Assembly: GCF_019396325.1 (NCBI RefSeq)
Contig: NZ_JAHKRO010000010.1
Coordinates: forward strand, 97,720 to 161,719
DNA: 64,000 bases
Direction: 5' to 3'
Source of the DNA: Nonomuraea ceibae
GTDB taxonomy: Bacteria; Actinomycetota; Actinomycetes; Streptosporangiales; Streptosporangiaceae
The notes under the pieces are model-generated. The model was not told the DNA's origin and did no database searches. It worked only from the letters and a program-made list of their open reading frames with translations. The first letter of the stretch is position 1; each line of letters begins with the position of its first letter. The position numbers and the translations under genes are program-made. Shown in pieces: positions 34,827 to 44,323 of the stretch.

Positions 34827-37799
34827 CTACCTAACGGGTCCGGGGAGCAGACCCTGGCGGATGGCGCGGGCCACCGCCTGTGGACCGGTGTGGGCGCCGA
34901 GTTTGGCATAGACGCGTTCCAGGTGGGACCGCACCGTGCTGGCCGCCAGGCCCAGGCGCTCGCCCACCTGCGGTGCGGACAGTCCTTCGGCCAGCAGGCT
35001 CAGCACCTCGATCTCGCGGCCGCTCAGCTCCGGTGCGCCGGGCTTGGCGCCTGCGGTGCCGGTGCAGGCCAGGTATGCCTGGCGGGTGAAGCGTTCCTGG
35101 ACGGCGAGCTGCCGCGCCTTGCCTGCCGCCTCGGCGAGCAGGGGGGCCAGGTCATCGCCATGCTCGGCGAACGGTCTGAGGTACGCGCCCGGCGCCGCCT
35201 GCGCGAGCGCTCCGGCGAGGGCCGCCAGCGCCCGGGGCCGATCGCCGGCTGCCTGCCGAGCCAACGCCGCAACCACCCGCAACCGCAGGTGGGAGGCGGC
35301 GCAGACGACGTCGGCGTGCCGCGTCATCGCCTGCGAGGCGATCGCGTCCGCGGTGGCCCAGTCGCGTCCGGCCAGCGCGAGCTGGGCGGCGATCAGTTCC
35401 TCGTAGAGGCGCAGGCCCGCCGGAGGTTCGCCGCCGGCCACGGTGATGGCTCTGGCCTGGGTGAGCGTGTGCTCGGCCGCGGCCAGGTGTCCGAACGTCA
35501 GCAGCGCGTACGCTCGCCGCGCCACCGCAGACCGGCGCGCGGCGGCGCCGAAACCGGGATTGTCCAGGCCCGGTGTTCCAGCGATGTAGTCCGCCATCGC
35601 GTCGAATGCGTGGAGCGTTCCCCGCTCATCGCCGCGGGCCAGGCAGAGGTCGGCCGCGGCCCGGTATCCGTGCAGCCGTACTCCGGGGTCGTGGTGGTCC
35701 GTCGTGGCCTGGAGGTCGTGGGCGTGTGCCACGGCCTCGCTGATCCGGTGCCCCTCCAACAGTGCCTCCACCATCACCAGCGGGGCCGCGGCGAGATGCT
35801 CGTCGGGCTCGACGCGCCGCGCCGCCGCCAGCGCGGCGGACTCCCCGCAGCTCGCCATCGCCCGCCGTAGGTCGCCGCGGCACAGATGCGCCTGCGCGAG
35901 CACCAGCAGTGCGTCCAGGCGGTGGGTCACGTCGTGTTCGGAGCGGCTCAGACGGGCGCACTCCTGCTGGGCGCGCCGGCCAGGACCTTCCTGGACCCCG
36001 TGGCCCAGCGGGTCGGTCAGCCGGAGCACGGTCTGGAGACGCATGCCCGGCTCGGTCAGGTACGGCTGGTTGAGGGCCGCCTGCGCGGCGTCGATCGCCG
36101 CCGCGGGTGAGCCGTCGAGGAAGAGGCGGTGCGCGAGGATCGTGGCATGGAGGGCGCGCGCCTTCGGCGGCAGGCGGGCGGCGTCCACCCGCGCCAGCCA
36201 AGCGGCGGGATCGTCCGTCGCGTACGGATGGGAGCATGCCCCCTCCCGGAGCGAGCCGTGGATGAGGGTGAAAGCGACGAGCAGGCACAGCACCGGGTTG
36301 TCGGCCGGCGTCGGCTCGGGCAGCCTGCCCAGCCACCGGCTGAGCCGGGCGTGTTCCAGCCAGAGTCCGCCGTCGTGCTCGGCCAGCCTGGCCAGCAGCC
36401 GGGCCGCAGCGTGCGGATCGTCTCCGGCAAGGGCGTGCTCGACCGCTTCGCGCAGGTCCCCAGCCGACCCGTGCCAGTCGGCCGCGCGCCGATGCAGCTC
36501 CGGGAGCAGCTCGGGACTCCGCCGGGCCAGGTACCGCCGCACGGCCGCGGCGAACAGCTGGTGGTAGCGGTACGAGCCGTCGCTCGCGTCGAGAGGGGAC
36601 AGGAACAGGCCGCTGCCGGCGAGCGCGGTCAGGGCTCGAGCGCCGTCGGTCCGGCCGGTCAGCGCGTCACACAATGCGGGAGTCACCCTGGACAGGACGC
36701 AGGTGGCCAGGACGAGCCGCCGGGTTTCGTCAGGCAGACCGTCCAGCACCTCGGTGACCAGGTAGTCGTCCAGGTCGCCGGTGGCTGCGGCGATCTCGTG
36801 CCCGGCGGGCGCGCCCCGCCTCAGGGCCAGCGCCGCCAGTTGCAGACCGGCGGGCCAGCCTTCGGTCCGCGCGTGCAGGTCGGCGACGGCCCGGGCGCCG
36901 AGGCGCAGGCCCATCGTCCCGCCCAGGAACGCCGCTGTCTCCGTGGTGGTGAAGCGCAAGCGTGCGGCGTCCAGATCGCACATCCGGTGCCTGGCCCGCC
37001 AGGCGGCCAACGGCAGGGGTGGAGGGCAGCGGGTGGCGATGATCAGATGGATGCGTGGCGGCAGGCGCTCGACGAGGTGGGCGACGGCATCGTGCAGGTC
37101 GGCCGAGCCGATGAGGTGATAGTCGTCCATCACCAGGACCAGGTCGCCGGGGCGGCCGGCCAGTTCGTTGATCAGGCCGGCGAAACGGCGGCGCAGGGCC
37201 GGGCGGGAGTGGATGGCGGTGTCCGGCATCGTGACGTCGAGCGCGGCGGCGAGTCCCCGGCAGAACGTCACCGGGTCGTTGTCGTCGCGGTCCAGGGACA
37301 GCCAGGCCACGCGCGCCGACGTGGTCGCCGCCCAGGCCGCCAGCGTCGTGGTCTTCCCGGACCCGGCGGGCGCGCAGACGAGCGTCAGCGGCAGCCTGGC
37401 CGCACGGTCCAAGGCGGCGTAGAGCTGTGGCCGGGCCACCGCGCCCGTACGCGCCGGCGGGACACCGACCTTGGTGGCCTCGAGCGGTTCGCTGTCCGAC
37501 GCCGCGGCGGCGAGCGCGTGGCCCGCGGCGTCCAGCGCTTTCGCGGTCACCTGATGCGAACCGCCCAGGTAGACCCGCCGCCGGACGCCCAGGACGCGTC
37601 GTTGGGCCCGCCAGTAGCCCGTGCCGCGTCCATTGCCGGACGTCTCCCGGCGCACGGTGAAGCCTCCCGCCGGATGCTCGACGGCGAACGCGGTGGCTTC
37701 GGCCAGCCAGGCGCGCCATTGCGGGGTTCCGACGGCGATCTCGGGCCGGCCTGGCGCGATGCCGAGCAGCCCGTCCCGGATCACCGGCAACTCCGCCAT
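34827..37799 (-). CDS. MalT-like LuxR family regulator with NTPase domain
   Basis: A 990-residue STAND-type activator. The first 95 residues form a small domain seen in some MalT-like proteins (TGYWRAQRRVLGVRRRVYLG). The ATPase follows with Walker A CAPAGSGKTTTLAAWA near 138-153, DLVLVMDDYHLIGSADLHDA as Walker B, and a MalT-like arm (LHARTEGWPAGLQLAALALR). A long helical repeat region leads to the LuxR helix-turn-helix (LSGREIEVLSLLAEGLSAPQ, then RLGLAASTVRSHLERVYAKL). The ATG at 37799 follows GGAAGGTGGG. The inducer and targets are unknown. It is monocistronic, and the gene next in line is a methyltransferase remnant. Confidence 0.92.
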   Translation of the reverse strand: MAELPVIRDGLLGIAPGRPEIAVGTPQWRAWLAEATAFAVEHPAGGFTVRRETSGNGRGTGYWRAQRRVLGVRRRVYLGGSHQVTAKALDAAGHALAAAASDSEPLEATKVGVPPARTGAVARPQLYAALDRAARLPLTLVCAPAGSGKTTTLAAWAATTSARVAWLSLDRDDNDPVTFCRGLAAALDVTMPDTAIHSRPALRRRFAGLINELAGRPGDLVLVMDDYHLIGSADLHDAVAHLVERLPPRIHLIIATRCPPPLPLAAWRARHRMCDLDAARLRFTTTETAAFLGGTMGLRLGARAVADLHARTEGWPAGLQLAALALRRGAPAGHEIAAATGDLDDYLVTEVLDGLPDETRRLVLATCVLSRVTPALCDALTGRTDGARALTALAGSGLFLSPLDASDGSYRYHQLFAAAVRRYLARRSPELLPELHRRAADWHGSAGDLREAVEHALAGDDPHAAARLLARLAEHDGGLWLEHARLSRWLGRLPEPTPADNPVLCLLVAFTLIHGSLREGACSHPYATDDPAAWLARVDAARLPPKARALHATILAHRLFLDGSPAAAIDAAQAALNQPYLTEPGMRLQTVLRLTDPLGHGVQEGPGRRAQQECARLSRSEHDVTHRLDALLVLAQAHLCRGDLRRAMASCGESAALAAARRVEPDEHLAAAPLVMVEALLEGHRISEAVAHAHDLQATTDHHDPGVRLHGYRAAADLCLARGDERGTLHAFDAMADYIAGTPGLDNPGFGAAARRSAVARRAYALLTFGHLAAAEHTLTQARAITVAGGEPPAGLRLYEELIAAQLALAGRDWATADAIASQAMTRHADVVCAASHLRLRVVAALARQAAGDRPRALAALAGALAQAAPGAYLRPFAEHGDDLAPLLAEAAGKARQLAVQERFTRQAYLACTGTAGAKPGAPELSGREIEVLSLLAEGLSAPQVGERLGLAASTVRSHLERVYAKLGAHTGPQAVARAIRQGLLPGPVR

Positions 37800-37814
37800 C
37801 GCCCACCTTCCGGC

Positions 37815-37976
37815 TCATCGGAACAGTCGCTCCAGGCGCCGTGCCGGTGACTCGAACAGCGGGCCGCCGGCAGCGAAATGACTGACGCTGACCAGAACGC
37901 CGTCATCACGGAGCACGTGGGTGATCTCAGGGAACAGCAGCGGCCGCGTGAGAGCGTCTGCTTCCCCCTCGACCGG
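37815..37976 (-). pseudogene. 3' remnant of a SAM-dependent methyltransferase-like gene
   Basis: About 53 codons after an in-frame stop read ALTRPLLFPEITHVLRDDGV, then LVSVSHFAAGGPLFESP and end in a TGA at 37815-37817. E-x-x-x-V-L-R-x-x-G-x-L-V-x-V-x-H is the motif around the last strands of class I methyltransferases. The SAM-binding part is missing, so this is only the tail of a lost gene. The fragment is short, so the family call is tentative. Confidence 0.4.
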
Positions 37977-38639
37977 TCAGACACTCCCCCGTTCTCCGAC
38001 GAGACAAGAGGACGGTGAAATCCGCGGCGTCCGAGGCGCAAGCACCTGTTCGGCCACAGTACCGCGGTCACCGCTGCCGAACATGGCCTACCGGAACCGG
38101 TCTCCCCCAGCGGGTTCCCGCGGAGCCGAACGAGGACCCGCAGCGCCGGGCGCTCCGCCTCGCTGATCCCGGCAAGCCGGAGGGGCCGGTCGAAGCCGTG
38201 CAGCAGGTAACACGGAGGCTACCGGCCGACCGCGTCGACACCCCGTCCTGGTGCTCGGCCGTTACCCGGGCTCTGGTCCGGAACCAGCTCGGTGCCGCCC
38301 TGCTCGGCGAGCTTGCCGTGCTGCCACCCGGGCACCGTGACCACGTCCGCATGATTTCCTCGACCCGCACGTCCGCGCCGTGCAGGCGCATGGCGGCCGG
38401 GGTCCACTCCCGCCGCGGCACCGGCTGCGTGTGGACGCCACCCCGCCCATCCCGCCGGTCCCCTCGTCATGCGAGCCACACCCAAGATCGGCTGACCCGC
38501 CACGGCACCCCTGCGGAGCTCGATCTTGACGACGATTCGATGACGGCCACTGTCTGCCCTGGTCGACGGCCAGAACGTTCCCGTACTTCGGATCTACGAC
38601 CTCGACGACCTCGGTCGACCGGGCCTGCCACCCGCTCGC
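37977..38639. other. no intact gene; possible degenerate coding DNA
   Basis: A plus-strand frame at about 38110-38360 reads like protein (EDPQRRALRLADPGKPEG, then ALVRNQLGAALLGELAV) but has no start, no known motif and dissolves into Arg/Ser-rich sequence. It may be another decayed gene. Nothing else is recognisable. Confidence 0.3.
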
Positions 38640-39260
38640 TCAGCGGCACACGTTCCGCAGCTCGCACACCTTCTTCGCCATCCGCTTCGCCCGGCCCGTG
38701 ACCAGCTTGCCCGGATTGGTGGTGTAAGCCTGATCGGCGCTGTAGACGAACAAGGCCGCACCCCGACGCCCGACCGCCCACGAATGGACGGGCTCCCGAT
38801 CCCGCTTGCCCTTGTCGTAGTCGTACCTCCCCACGAACATGCCCTCGTCCCCGATGCGCACGGTCCTGGCGATCAGGCGGAGGTCCTTTCCAGGGCACCG
38901 CTTCACCTCGGCCCGCAGGCCGAGGAAGGCCGCGCGGGCGGCCTTCGCACTCCGATAGAGCACGAGCTGCTCGCCGTCCGACGACGGGGCGCTGGTCAGA
39001 TGCGTGATCGTCCGCATCGCGACCCGGCCGTCGCGGACAGTGCGCGCCCCTCGGCAAGGGGCGAGCAGGGGACGGTTGGACAGCTTGTCGCTGATCTTCC
39101 ACCAGTACTCGATGGAGTCCGCCTCATCCCGCGGCGCCCTCGCCTCCTTCTCACTCAGCAGGAAATTCTTCGGAATCCTGCTCGCCTCGGCGTCGGCCAC
39201 GCCCGTTCCCGCCAGTACGGAGCCAACCACCAGGGCGGCAACCATCGCTTTTCTGATCAC
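38640..39260 (-). CDS. exported protein of unknown function, PknH-like sensor type
   Basis: A protein of about 206 residues with a signal peptide (VIRKAMVAALVVGSVLAGTG, then VADAEA). The mature domain has DSIEYWWKISDKLSNRPLLA, RTITHLTSAPSSDGEQLVLY and SWAVGRRGAALFVYSADQAY, a pattern like the extracellular sensor domains seen on PknH-type and lipoprotein partners in actinobacteria. Three or four cysteines (APCRG, KRCPG, KVCEL, NVCR) could form disulphides. I use the GTG at 39260 because it supplies a charged n-region; ATG 39245 is possible. The family assignment is weak. Confidence 0.68.
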   Translation of the reverse strand: MIRKAMVAALVVGSVLAGTGVADAEASRIPKNFLLSEKEARAPRDEADSIEYWWKISDKLSNRPLLAPCRGARTVRDGRVAMRTITHLTSAPSSDGEQLVLYRSAKAARAAFLGLRAEVKRCPGKDLRLIARTVRIGDEGMFVGRYDYDKGKRDREPVHSWAVGRRGAALFVYSADQAYTTNPGKLVTGRAKRMAKKVCELRNVCR

Positions 39261-39784
39261 ACATGCATGAGACGTACGGTGCGCCACGGAAGTTGTGCAC
39301 CGTTTTCGGTCTCAGCTGCCGGCCACCACGACCACGCGGCAGCACCCCTTGCCCTCCCGGGCCGGGTGCCCAGGTGATCCATAGCTGGTCAGGCCCGGCG
39401 CTGATGAGGCCCAGGCGCACCCGACAGTGGCTGCCCGCAGGCAGGTGGATTCCGATTCGGCTCTCGTCATCCGCCGGTCTGCGCGTCGGTGCGGGCGAGG
39501 TGGCGGCGGCCTCGTTGTCCGCGAGCAGCAGATCAGTCAGGCGACCACCGGCCAGGCCGACACCGAACTCGACCACGAGCTGACCGCCGCCGTACTGAAG
39601 GCGTGCGACGGAAGTACCTAAGCACGGCGGATTCCCCGCCGCCGCCGTCTCCGTATCTTCGTGATCGCCCAGGAATCCGATCACGAAGGAGACCGGCACC
39701 CCGATCCACCTCCGGGGGAGCTGCCGAGACAACAGGCTCACCCCCTCCGGCTCCTTACGGCCGGAACTTTGACAGGAGATTCTC
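39261..39784. other. no gene recognised between two secreted-protein genes
   Basis: A long minus-strand frame (39151-39834) crosses the start of both neighbours and has no ribosome site or family motif, so I do not call it. The last bases hold the ribosome site of the next plus-strand gene. Confidence 0.35.
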
Positions 39785-40198
39785 ATGAAGAAGAAATTGG
39801 CCATCACCGCCCTTACCGCCCTTGCCGTCACCACGATGCTGAGCAGCGCCGCCCACGCCGGGACACCGGCGAACGTCTGGGTGAACGGCGAGGCGATCGG
39901 CTCAGAGGTCTACGCCGTCGGCGTCGGCGCGGAAGGCCCGGTGGACCGGGTGAAGGTCAACTTCCAGGTGTCCAAGGGCCAGGTCATCACCGGCGTGCGA
40001 AACGGCACCGCCCACTGCCAGATCGCCACCTTCGCGGCGACCTGCGAACTGATGTCCGGCTCGTACCCGCAGTTCTTCGAGGTGACGGTACGACGGTACG
40101 AGGCCGGGCCCGGACCGTTCAACCTGACGGTGAACGCCATCTCCTCGGCACGCGAGTGGGACTACGCCGACAACTCCACCGTCATCAGAAGCTACTGA
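39785..40198 (+). CDS. small secreted beta-rich protein of unknown function
   Basis: A 137-residue protein with a signal peptide (MKKKLAITALTALAVTTMLS, then SAAHAG) and a mature domain of about 110 residues. Alternating patterns such as VKVNFQVSKGQVITGVRNG and PQFFEVTVRRYEAGPGPFNL suggest an Ig-like or CARDB-like beta sandwich with one likely disulphide (AHCQIATFAATCEL). The ATG follows AGGAGA. No enzyme motif is seen; an adhesive or structural role outside the cell is possible. Confidence 0.78.
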   Translation: MKKKLAITALTALAVTTMLSSAAHAGTPANVWVNGEAIGSEVYAVGVGAEGPVDRVKVNFQVSKGQVITGVRNGTAHCQIATFAATCELMSGSYPQFFEVTVRRYEAGPGPFNLTVNAISSAREWDYADNSTVIRSY

Positions 40199-40299
40199 CG
40201 CGACCACCGCTCGCCGCCACGAGCACCCGCGGCGGTGAGCGGCACTCCATGAGGAAGTAGTAGCCCGCGTGACGGAACCGACGCTGTGCTCGGTAGCCA

Positions 40300-40757
40300 G
40301 GTCGGCATAGCGGCGGCGGCACCTGCTCCGAAGAGCGGCCTCGCGGTGACCCCGCTTCCATGCCAGCACCGCGGCCATGCCGTTCCAGCCGGGATGGCGG
40401 ACCGGCCTGCCAGACCGCACGTCGGCGAGGACTGCGTCGAATCCCTCCCACGGCGTCTCCATAGCGGGCAGGTCCCGCTCATACAGGTGCAGGGAGTCGA
40501 CGTGGTGGTGAGAGTCGCCGAGTACGGCGCCCCGCCAGCCGTCCATCAACTCCTGGACGGTCGTGGCCGCGAAGATGCCGTACGGCAGGCCGGTCCAGAG
40601 GTGCTGACTGAGCGTGGTGGCCGCCATGTGCAGCCAGGCCGGCGCAGGTGGAAGCGGTAGCCCTGAGTGCAGGGCACGTCCCGGTGCCCGCCGGCGCGCG
40701 GGCCGGTTCGCAGAGTCGAGCCGTCCCAGCGACGCAGCCGAGGCCCGTACCCCCACG
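40300..40757 (-). pseudogene. thymidylate synthase-like remnant
   Basis: One frame (40755 to about 40633) reads WGYGPRLRRWDG, then RDVPCTQGYRFHLRR; the next frame continues LHMAATTLSQHLWTGLPYGI, then FAATTVQELMDGW and DSHHHVDSLHLYERDL. This order (R-D-V-P-C-T, then L-H-M with Q-x-L-W, G-x-P-Y-x-I-F and H-H-H-x-x-S-L-H-L-Y) is that of thymidylate synthase and dCMP hydroxymethylase-like enzymes, where PC carries the catalytic Cys. A frameshift lies near 40633. The region between RWDG and RDVPC is much shorter than in the family, and the N-terminus and C-terminus are lost. It is a decayed gene. Confidence 0.72.
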
Positions 40758-40765
40758 CACTATGC

Positions 40766-40808
40766 AGCCATGCGCCGGAACCGTACCGACGAGCAACCAG
40801 CGAGCAAC
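40766..40808. repeat. dispersed repeat module, type 2, copy 1
   Basis: AGCCATGCGCCGGAACC, one base, then TACCGACGAGCAACCAGC and GAGCAAC recur at 63347-63389 with a single difference, and in part at 63629-63653. Here the module stands 21 bp before copy B of the 61-bp module, so the two may be parts of one larger element. Confidence 0.75.
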
Positions 40809-40829
40809 GACCCGACCTCGCCCGAGGTT

Positions 40830-40890
40830 CATCCCCCTCGGGACGGTACGCCAAGACGGCGAACAGAGCCCGGCGGCAGGCTGACCGGCC
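40830..40890. repeat. dispersed repeat module, copy B
   Basis: A 61-bp segment about 90% identical to 3175-3235 in the same orientation. It could encode FIPLGTVRQDGEQSPAAG and a stop, nearly the same as the C-terminus of the lipoprotein at 2.5-3.2 kb, but no matching gene body precedes it. Confidence 0.75.
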
Positions 40891-40980
40891 GCGATCACCT
40901 TGCGCGCTGTGCCGTGCGGACATAGCGAGCTTCGGTGCTGGTCGGATCCACCGCGCACCCGCGACTGGCTACGGCGGCGA

Positions 40981-41070
40981 ATCCTCCCTCAGATCATGGT
41001 CCTTCGGCATGGGGTGGCAGTGCTGAAGCGTCAGGTCACCCGGCCGAAGCCGGACTGGGCCGATCATGCC
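40981..41070 (+). pseudogene. N-terminal fragment of a DDE transposase/integrase-core protein
   Basis: About 30 residues, ILPQIMVLRHGVAVLKRQV then TRPKPDWADHA, match the opening of actinobacterial integrase-core transposases (LRHEVAVLRRQVxRPKPDWADRA type). The frame then runs into unrelated sequence, and the catalytic core is missing. It is a scrap of an insertion sequence. Confidence 0.6.
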
Positions 41071-41465
41071 CTCCAGGCGGGTGGCCTTCCGGGTGTCGCC
41101 CTCACGCAGGAGTGCGCCGATCTGATGGTCGGAGTTCTGGTCGGCGGTCGAGACCCGCGCGCGCCCGAAGATCGCTGTCGAAATCTACTCCACACACCGT
41201 TCACCGACATTGATTTTCGGCACGAGTTATCGACAGTGCTCACCTGCGGTTCCGTGATCAGCTCGGTGAGTGTCGGCAGACGATCGTTTTCCGACACACG
41301 CACGCCGCGAGGAACATCCGAACCGAAGCGTACGCCTGCACTGTCAGTCACCTATGCCACAGAGAGTGCTACCGCCAAATCCGTCCTCCCCGGAGGCCGA
41401 CCCGAGCGCCGGGCCATCAAAACCCGGTCCTGGTCACTGAGGTCACCGGCCGGGCATAAGGGCGG
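41071..41465. other. no gene recognised
   Basis: Following the transposase scrap, 41071-41465 holds no credible gene. It includes a less GC-rich patch (about 41200-41300) and the tail of the region downstream of the convergent LuxR gene. Confidence 0.35.
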
Positions 41466-44198
41466 TTAGCTGGTGGTGCCGAGGTCCAGACGGGCGAGCT
41501 CGTTGCGGGAGGCCACGCCGAGCTTGGGGTAGGCGTTGTAGAGGTGGTAGCCGATCGTCCGGGGGCTGAGGAAGAGCTGGGCCCCGATGTCGCGGTTGGT
41601 GAGACCGGTGGCGGCCAGCCGTACGATCTGTAGTTCCTGGGGAGTGAGGCGGCTGAGCAGGTCGGTCGCCCCCGCTGTGCGGGGGCGGCTCTCGCCGGTG
41701 GCGCGTAGCTCGCTGCGGGCGCGGTCGGCCCAGGGGGCGGCGCCGAGCCGTTCGAAGATCTCCAGAGCGGAACGCAGCGGATTCCGGGCGTCGGAGCGGT
41801 GCGCGGAGCGCCGCAGCCACTCGCCGTGCAGCAGCTCGGTACGGGCGCGTTCGAACGGCCGCTCGCTCTTCTGATGGAGCTGCACCGCATGGGCGTACAG
41901 CGGGCCGGCCTCCTCATCGGGTGTGAGCAGAGCGCGACAGCGCAGGACGACGGCTTGGGCCCACGCTTGTCCGGTCGCGTTGGCCCAGGCCTCGAACCGG
42001 GCCAGCGGTTCGGCGCCACGGCCGGGCAGGCCGAGGCGGGCGGCGGCCTCCACGTGGTCGGGCAGGGTGTAGAGGCCGATGACGCTGTGCCGGGCGGCTG
42101 CCGCGCCCAGCTCTTCACGCCGCCGCAGCGCGTCCTCATACCGGGCCAGGCCAAGGTCGAGCAGGGCTAGGGCACTCGCGGCCCAGTCCGCGTGCGGCTC
42201 TCCGAGCCGGTCGTACGTCTGGCTGGCGAGCGCGTGGCAGTGTTCCTCCTCGCCCGCGATGGCCGCCAGGTGTGCCAGCACGCCGCGGGCGTCGTCGGTG
42301 TAGAGGACCTGGGCGGTATCCTGTGCGATGCGCAGCGTCTCGGTCGCGAGGGTGTGCGCGTCGCGGTGCCGGCCGCGGAAGAGCTGGATGCGGGCCAGGT
42401 CCCGGAGCACCTCTGGGAGCACGCCGAGGGCACCCTGGTCGCGGCAGTCGCGTTCCAGCGTGGTGGACAACTTGTGGGCGACGTCGAGATCGCCGGTCAG
42501 AACGGCCCATTCCTCGGCGCAGGCCCGTTCCATCGGCCGCAGCCCGCGTAGGAGCTCGCCGTTGCCCATCAGCTTGCGCAGGGCGGGGAGTCCTGCCTCC
42601 GGTTCGCCGGCGGCGAGATGCGCCAGGCCGTACGCAGCCTCGATGAAGGGACGCGTCCCGGGCTCGCTGGTCGGCATGAGGTTCCGGATGCGCGCCGCGG
42701 TGTCGCGGAGGGCTGCGGCGTCCCCGGTCGGCCAGATCGCGCCCATGGCGTCGAACAGCATGAAGGCGGCCTTGCGTGGCACCTGTCCGGCGCTCGCCAG
42801 CGCCTCATCGAGCAGCACGGTGTGCGCCGCCTTCGGCAGCCCGCGTACGTACAGGTCGAGGGCGCGGACCTGCGCAAGCTCCGCCCGGACGAGCGGGTCG
42901 GTGATGAACGGGGCGGCCTGGTCGGCCAGTTCGGCGGCGCGCCGGGTCTGCCCGGCATCGGCGGCGGCGCGGGCGGCCAAGGCCAGCCGTCGGGCACCGT
43001 CGTGGGTGTCGGGGCTGAGCCGGGCGGCGCGGTCGTAGGCGGCGGCCACGGCGGCGTGGCCGCCCCGGGCTCGCGCGTGCTCGGCGGTCTTCTCCAGCAC
43101 GGAGGCCACGTACGCGTCGGGTTCTGTGGTGGCGGCGGCGAGGTGCCAGGCGCGCCGGTCGATGTTGCCGACGCAGGGCAGTGCATCGGAGAGGGCCTGG
43201 TGGGCGGCGAGCCGCTGGCCCAGCGGAGCGCTCTGGTAGGCGGTGGACCGGATCAGCGGGTGGCGGAACGTGAGCCGCCCGTCGGTCAGGTGCACCAGGT
43301 CCTTGTGCTCGGCCGGGTCGAGGTGCTCGACGGGTGCGCCGAGCCGGCCGGCCGCGAGCGCGACCACGGTGAGGTCGCCGGTGCCCTCGGCGGCCGCGAC
43401 CAGCAGCAGTGTCCTGGTCGGCTCCGGCAGGGCGGCGATCCGGTCGGCGAAGGTCTGCTGGATGCGGGTGTGGCTCGGCAGGGTGCCCAGATGGAAGGCG
43501 TACTCGGGGATCTGCCCCTCGCGCTGGGCCGTGGGCAGCTCGCGGAGGGCCAGCGGGTTACCGCGAGCCTCGGTAAGGATCTGGTCGCGGGCGTACGGCG
43601 GCAGGTCTCTGGCGTGTTCGGCCAGCAGGTCCGCGGCCGCGGTATGGTCCAGCCCGGCGAGGCGCAGCTCGGTGAGGCCAGGTGCCGGGAAGGGCGGCGC
43701 GTGCGCGTCGCGGGCCGCGAAGAGCATCACCACCCCTTCGGCGTTGAGGCGCCGGGCGGCGAACAGCAGGGCGTCGGCCGAGGCGGGATCTAACCAGTGC
43801 GCGTCGTCGATGAGGCACAGCAGCGGTCCTTCCTCGGCGAGCTCGGCCAGCAGGGTCAGCAGGGCGAGGCCGACCAGGAAGCGCTCAGGACCGGACACCG
43901 GTTCCAGCCCGAGCGCGCCGCGCAGCGCCTGGGCCTGGCGGTCGGGAAGGGTGCCAACGCGGTCGGCGGCGCGGCCCAGCAGCAGGTGCAGGCCCGCGAA
44001 GGGCAGCTCGCTCTCGGCCTCGGTGCCGATCGTGCGCAGCACCCGCATGTCCCAGGCCGCAGCGGCGGTGTGCTCCAGCAGTGCCGATTTGCCGATCCCG
44101 GCTTCGCCCCGGATGACCACCGCCGCGCTCCGGCCGTCGCGGGCAGCGACGAGCAGCCGGTCGATCTGGGCCAGCTCGTCGGCTCTGCCATGCAGCAT
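41466..44198 (-). CDS. LuxR family regulator with AAA ATPase domain (LAL type)
   Basis: A 910-residue regulator. Walker A GEAGIGKSALLEH lies at residues 31-43, Walker B PLLCLIDDAHWLDPASADAL near 125-144 and a sensor segment at LTEARGNPLALRELP. A long helical repeat region follows, and the C-terminal LuxR helix-turn-helix is LTPQELQIVRLAATGLTNRD followed by GAQLFLSPRTIGYHLYNAY. The ATG at 44198 lies 13 bases after TACAGT on the minus strand, so the transcript may be leaderless. It is followed upstream by a quinone oxidoreductase gene on the same strand, a frequent neighbour for this regulator type. Confidence 0.92.
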   Translation of the reverse strand: MLHGRADELAQIDRLLVAARDGRSAAVVIRGEAGIGKSALLEHTAAAAWDMRVLRTIGTEAESELPFAGLHLLLGRAADRVGTLPDRQAQALRGALGLEPVSGPERFLVGLALLTLLAELAEEGPLLCLIDDAHWLDPASADALLFAARRLNAEGVVMLFAARDAHAPPFPAPGLTELRLAGLDHTAAADLLAEHARDLPPYARDQILTEARGNPLALRELPTAQREGQIPEYAFHLGTLPSHTRIQQTFADRIAALPEPTRTLLLVAAAEGTGDLTVVALAAGRLGAPVEHLDPAEHKDLVHLTDGRLTFRHPLIRSTAYQSAPLGQRLAAHQALSDALPCVGNIDRRAWHLAAATTEPDAYVASVLEKTAEHARARGGHAAVAAAYDRAARLSPDTHDGARRLALAARAAADAGQTRRAAELADQAAPFITDPLVRAELAQVRALDLYVRGLPKAAHTVLLDEALASAGQVPRKAAFMLFDAMGAIWPTGDAAALRDTAARIRNLMPTSEPGTRPFIEAAYGLAHLAAGEPEAGLPALRKLMGNGELLRGLRPMERACAEEWAVLTGDLDVAHKLSTTLERDCRDQGALGVLPEVLRDLARIQLFRGRHRDAHTLATETLRIAQDTAQVLYTDDARGVLAHLAAIAGEEEHCHALASQTYDRLGEPHADWAASALALLDLGLARYEDALRRREELGAAAARHSVIGLYTLPDHVEAAARLGLPGRGAEPLARFEAWANATGQAWAQAVVLRCRALLTPDEEAGPLYAHAVQLHQKSERPFERARTELLHGEWLRRSAHRSDARNPLRSALEIFERLGAAPWADRARSELRATGESRPRTAGATDLLSRLTPQELQIVRLAATGLTNRDIGAQLFLSPRTIGYHLYNAYPKLGVASRNELARLDLGTTS

Positions 44199-44323
44199 GC
44201 CTAGAACTGTAATACAGCCACATTGCCCGAATTCGCCCGAATCGGCCTCGGCTCGCGAGCCAGACCGCTTCATCCCCGTTCCAGTCCTGCCGCGTCGCCC
44301 CACGCATCTGCCCGCGGTGTCTA

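Noticed and set aside
39151..39834. A 227-codon minus-strand frame between the two secreted-protein genes
   Set aside because: It overlaps the signal-peptide regions of both neighbours, lacks a ribosome site and shows no recognisable domain.
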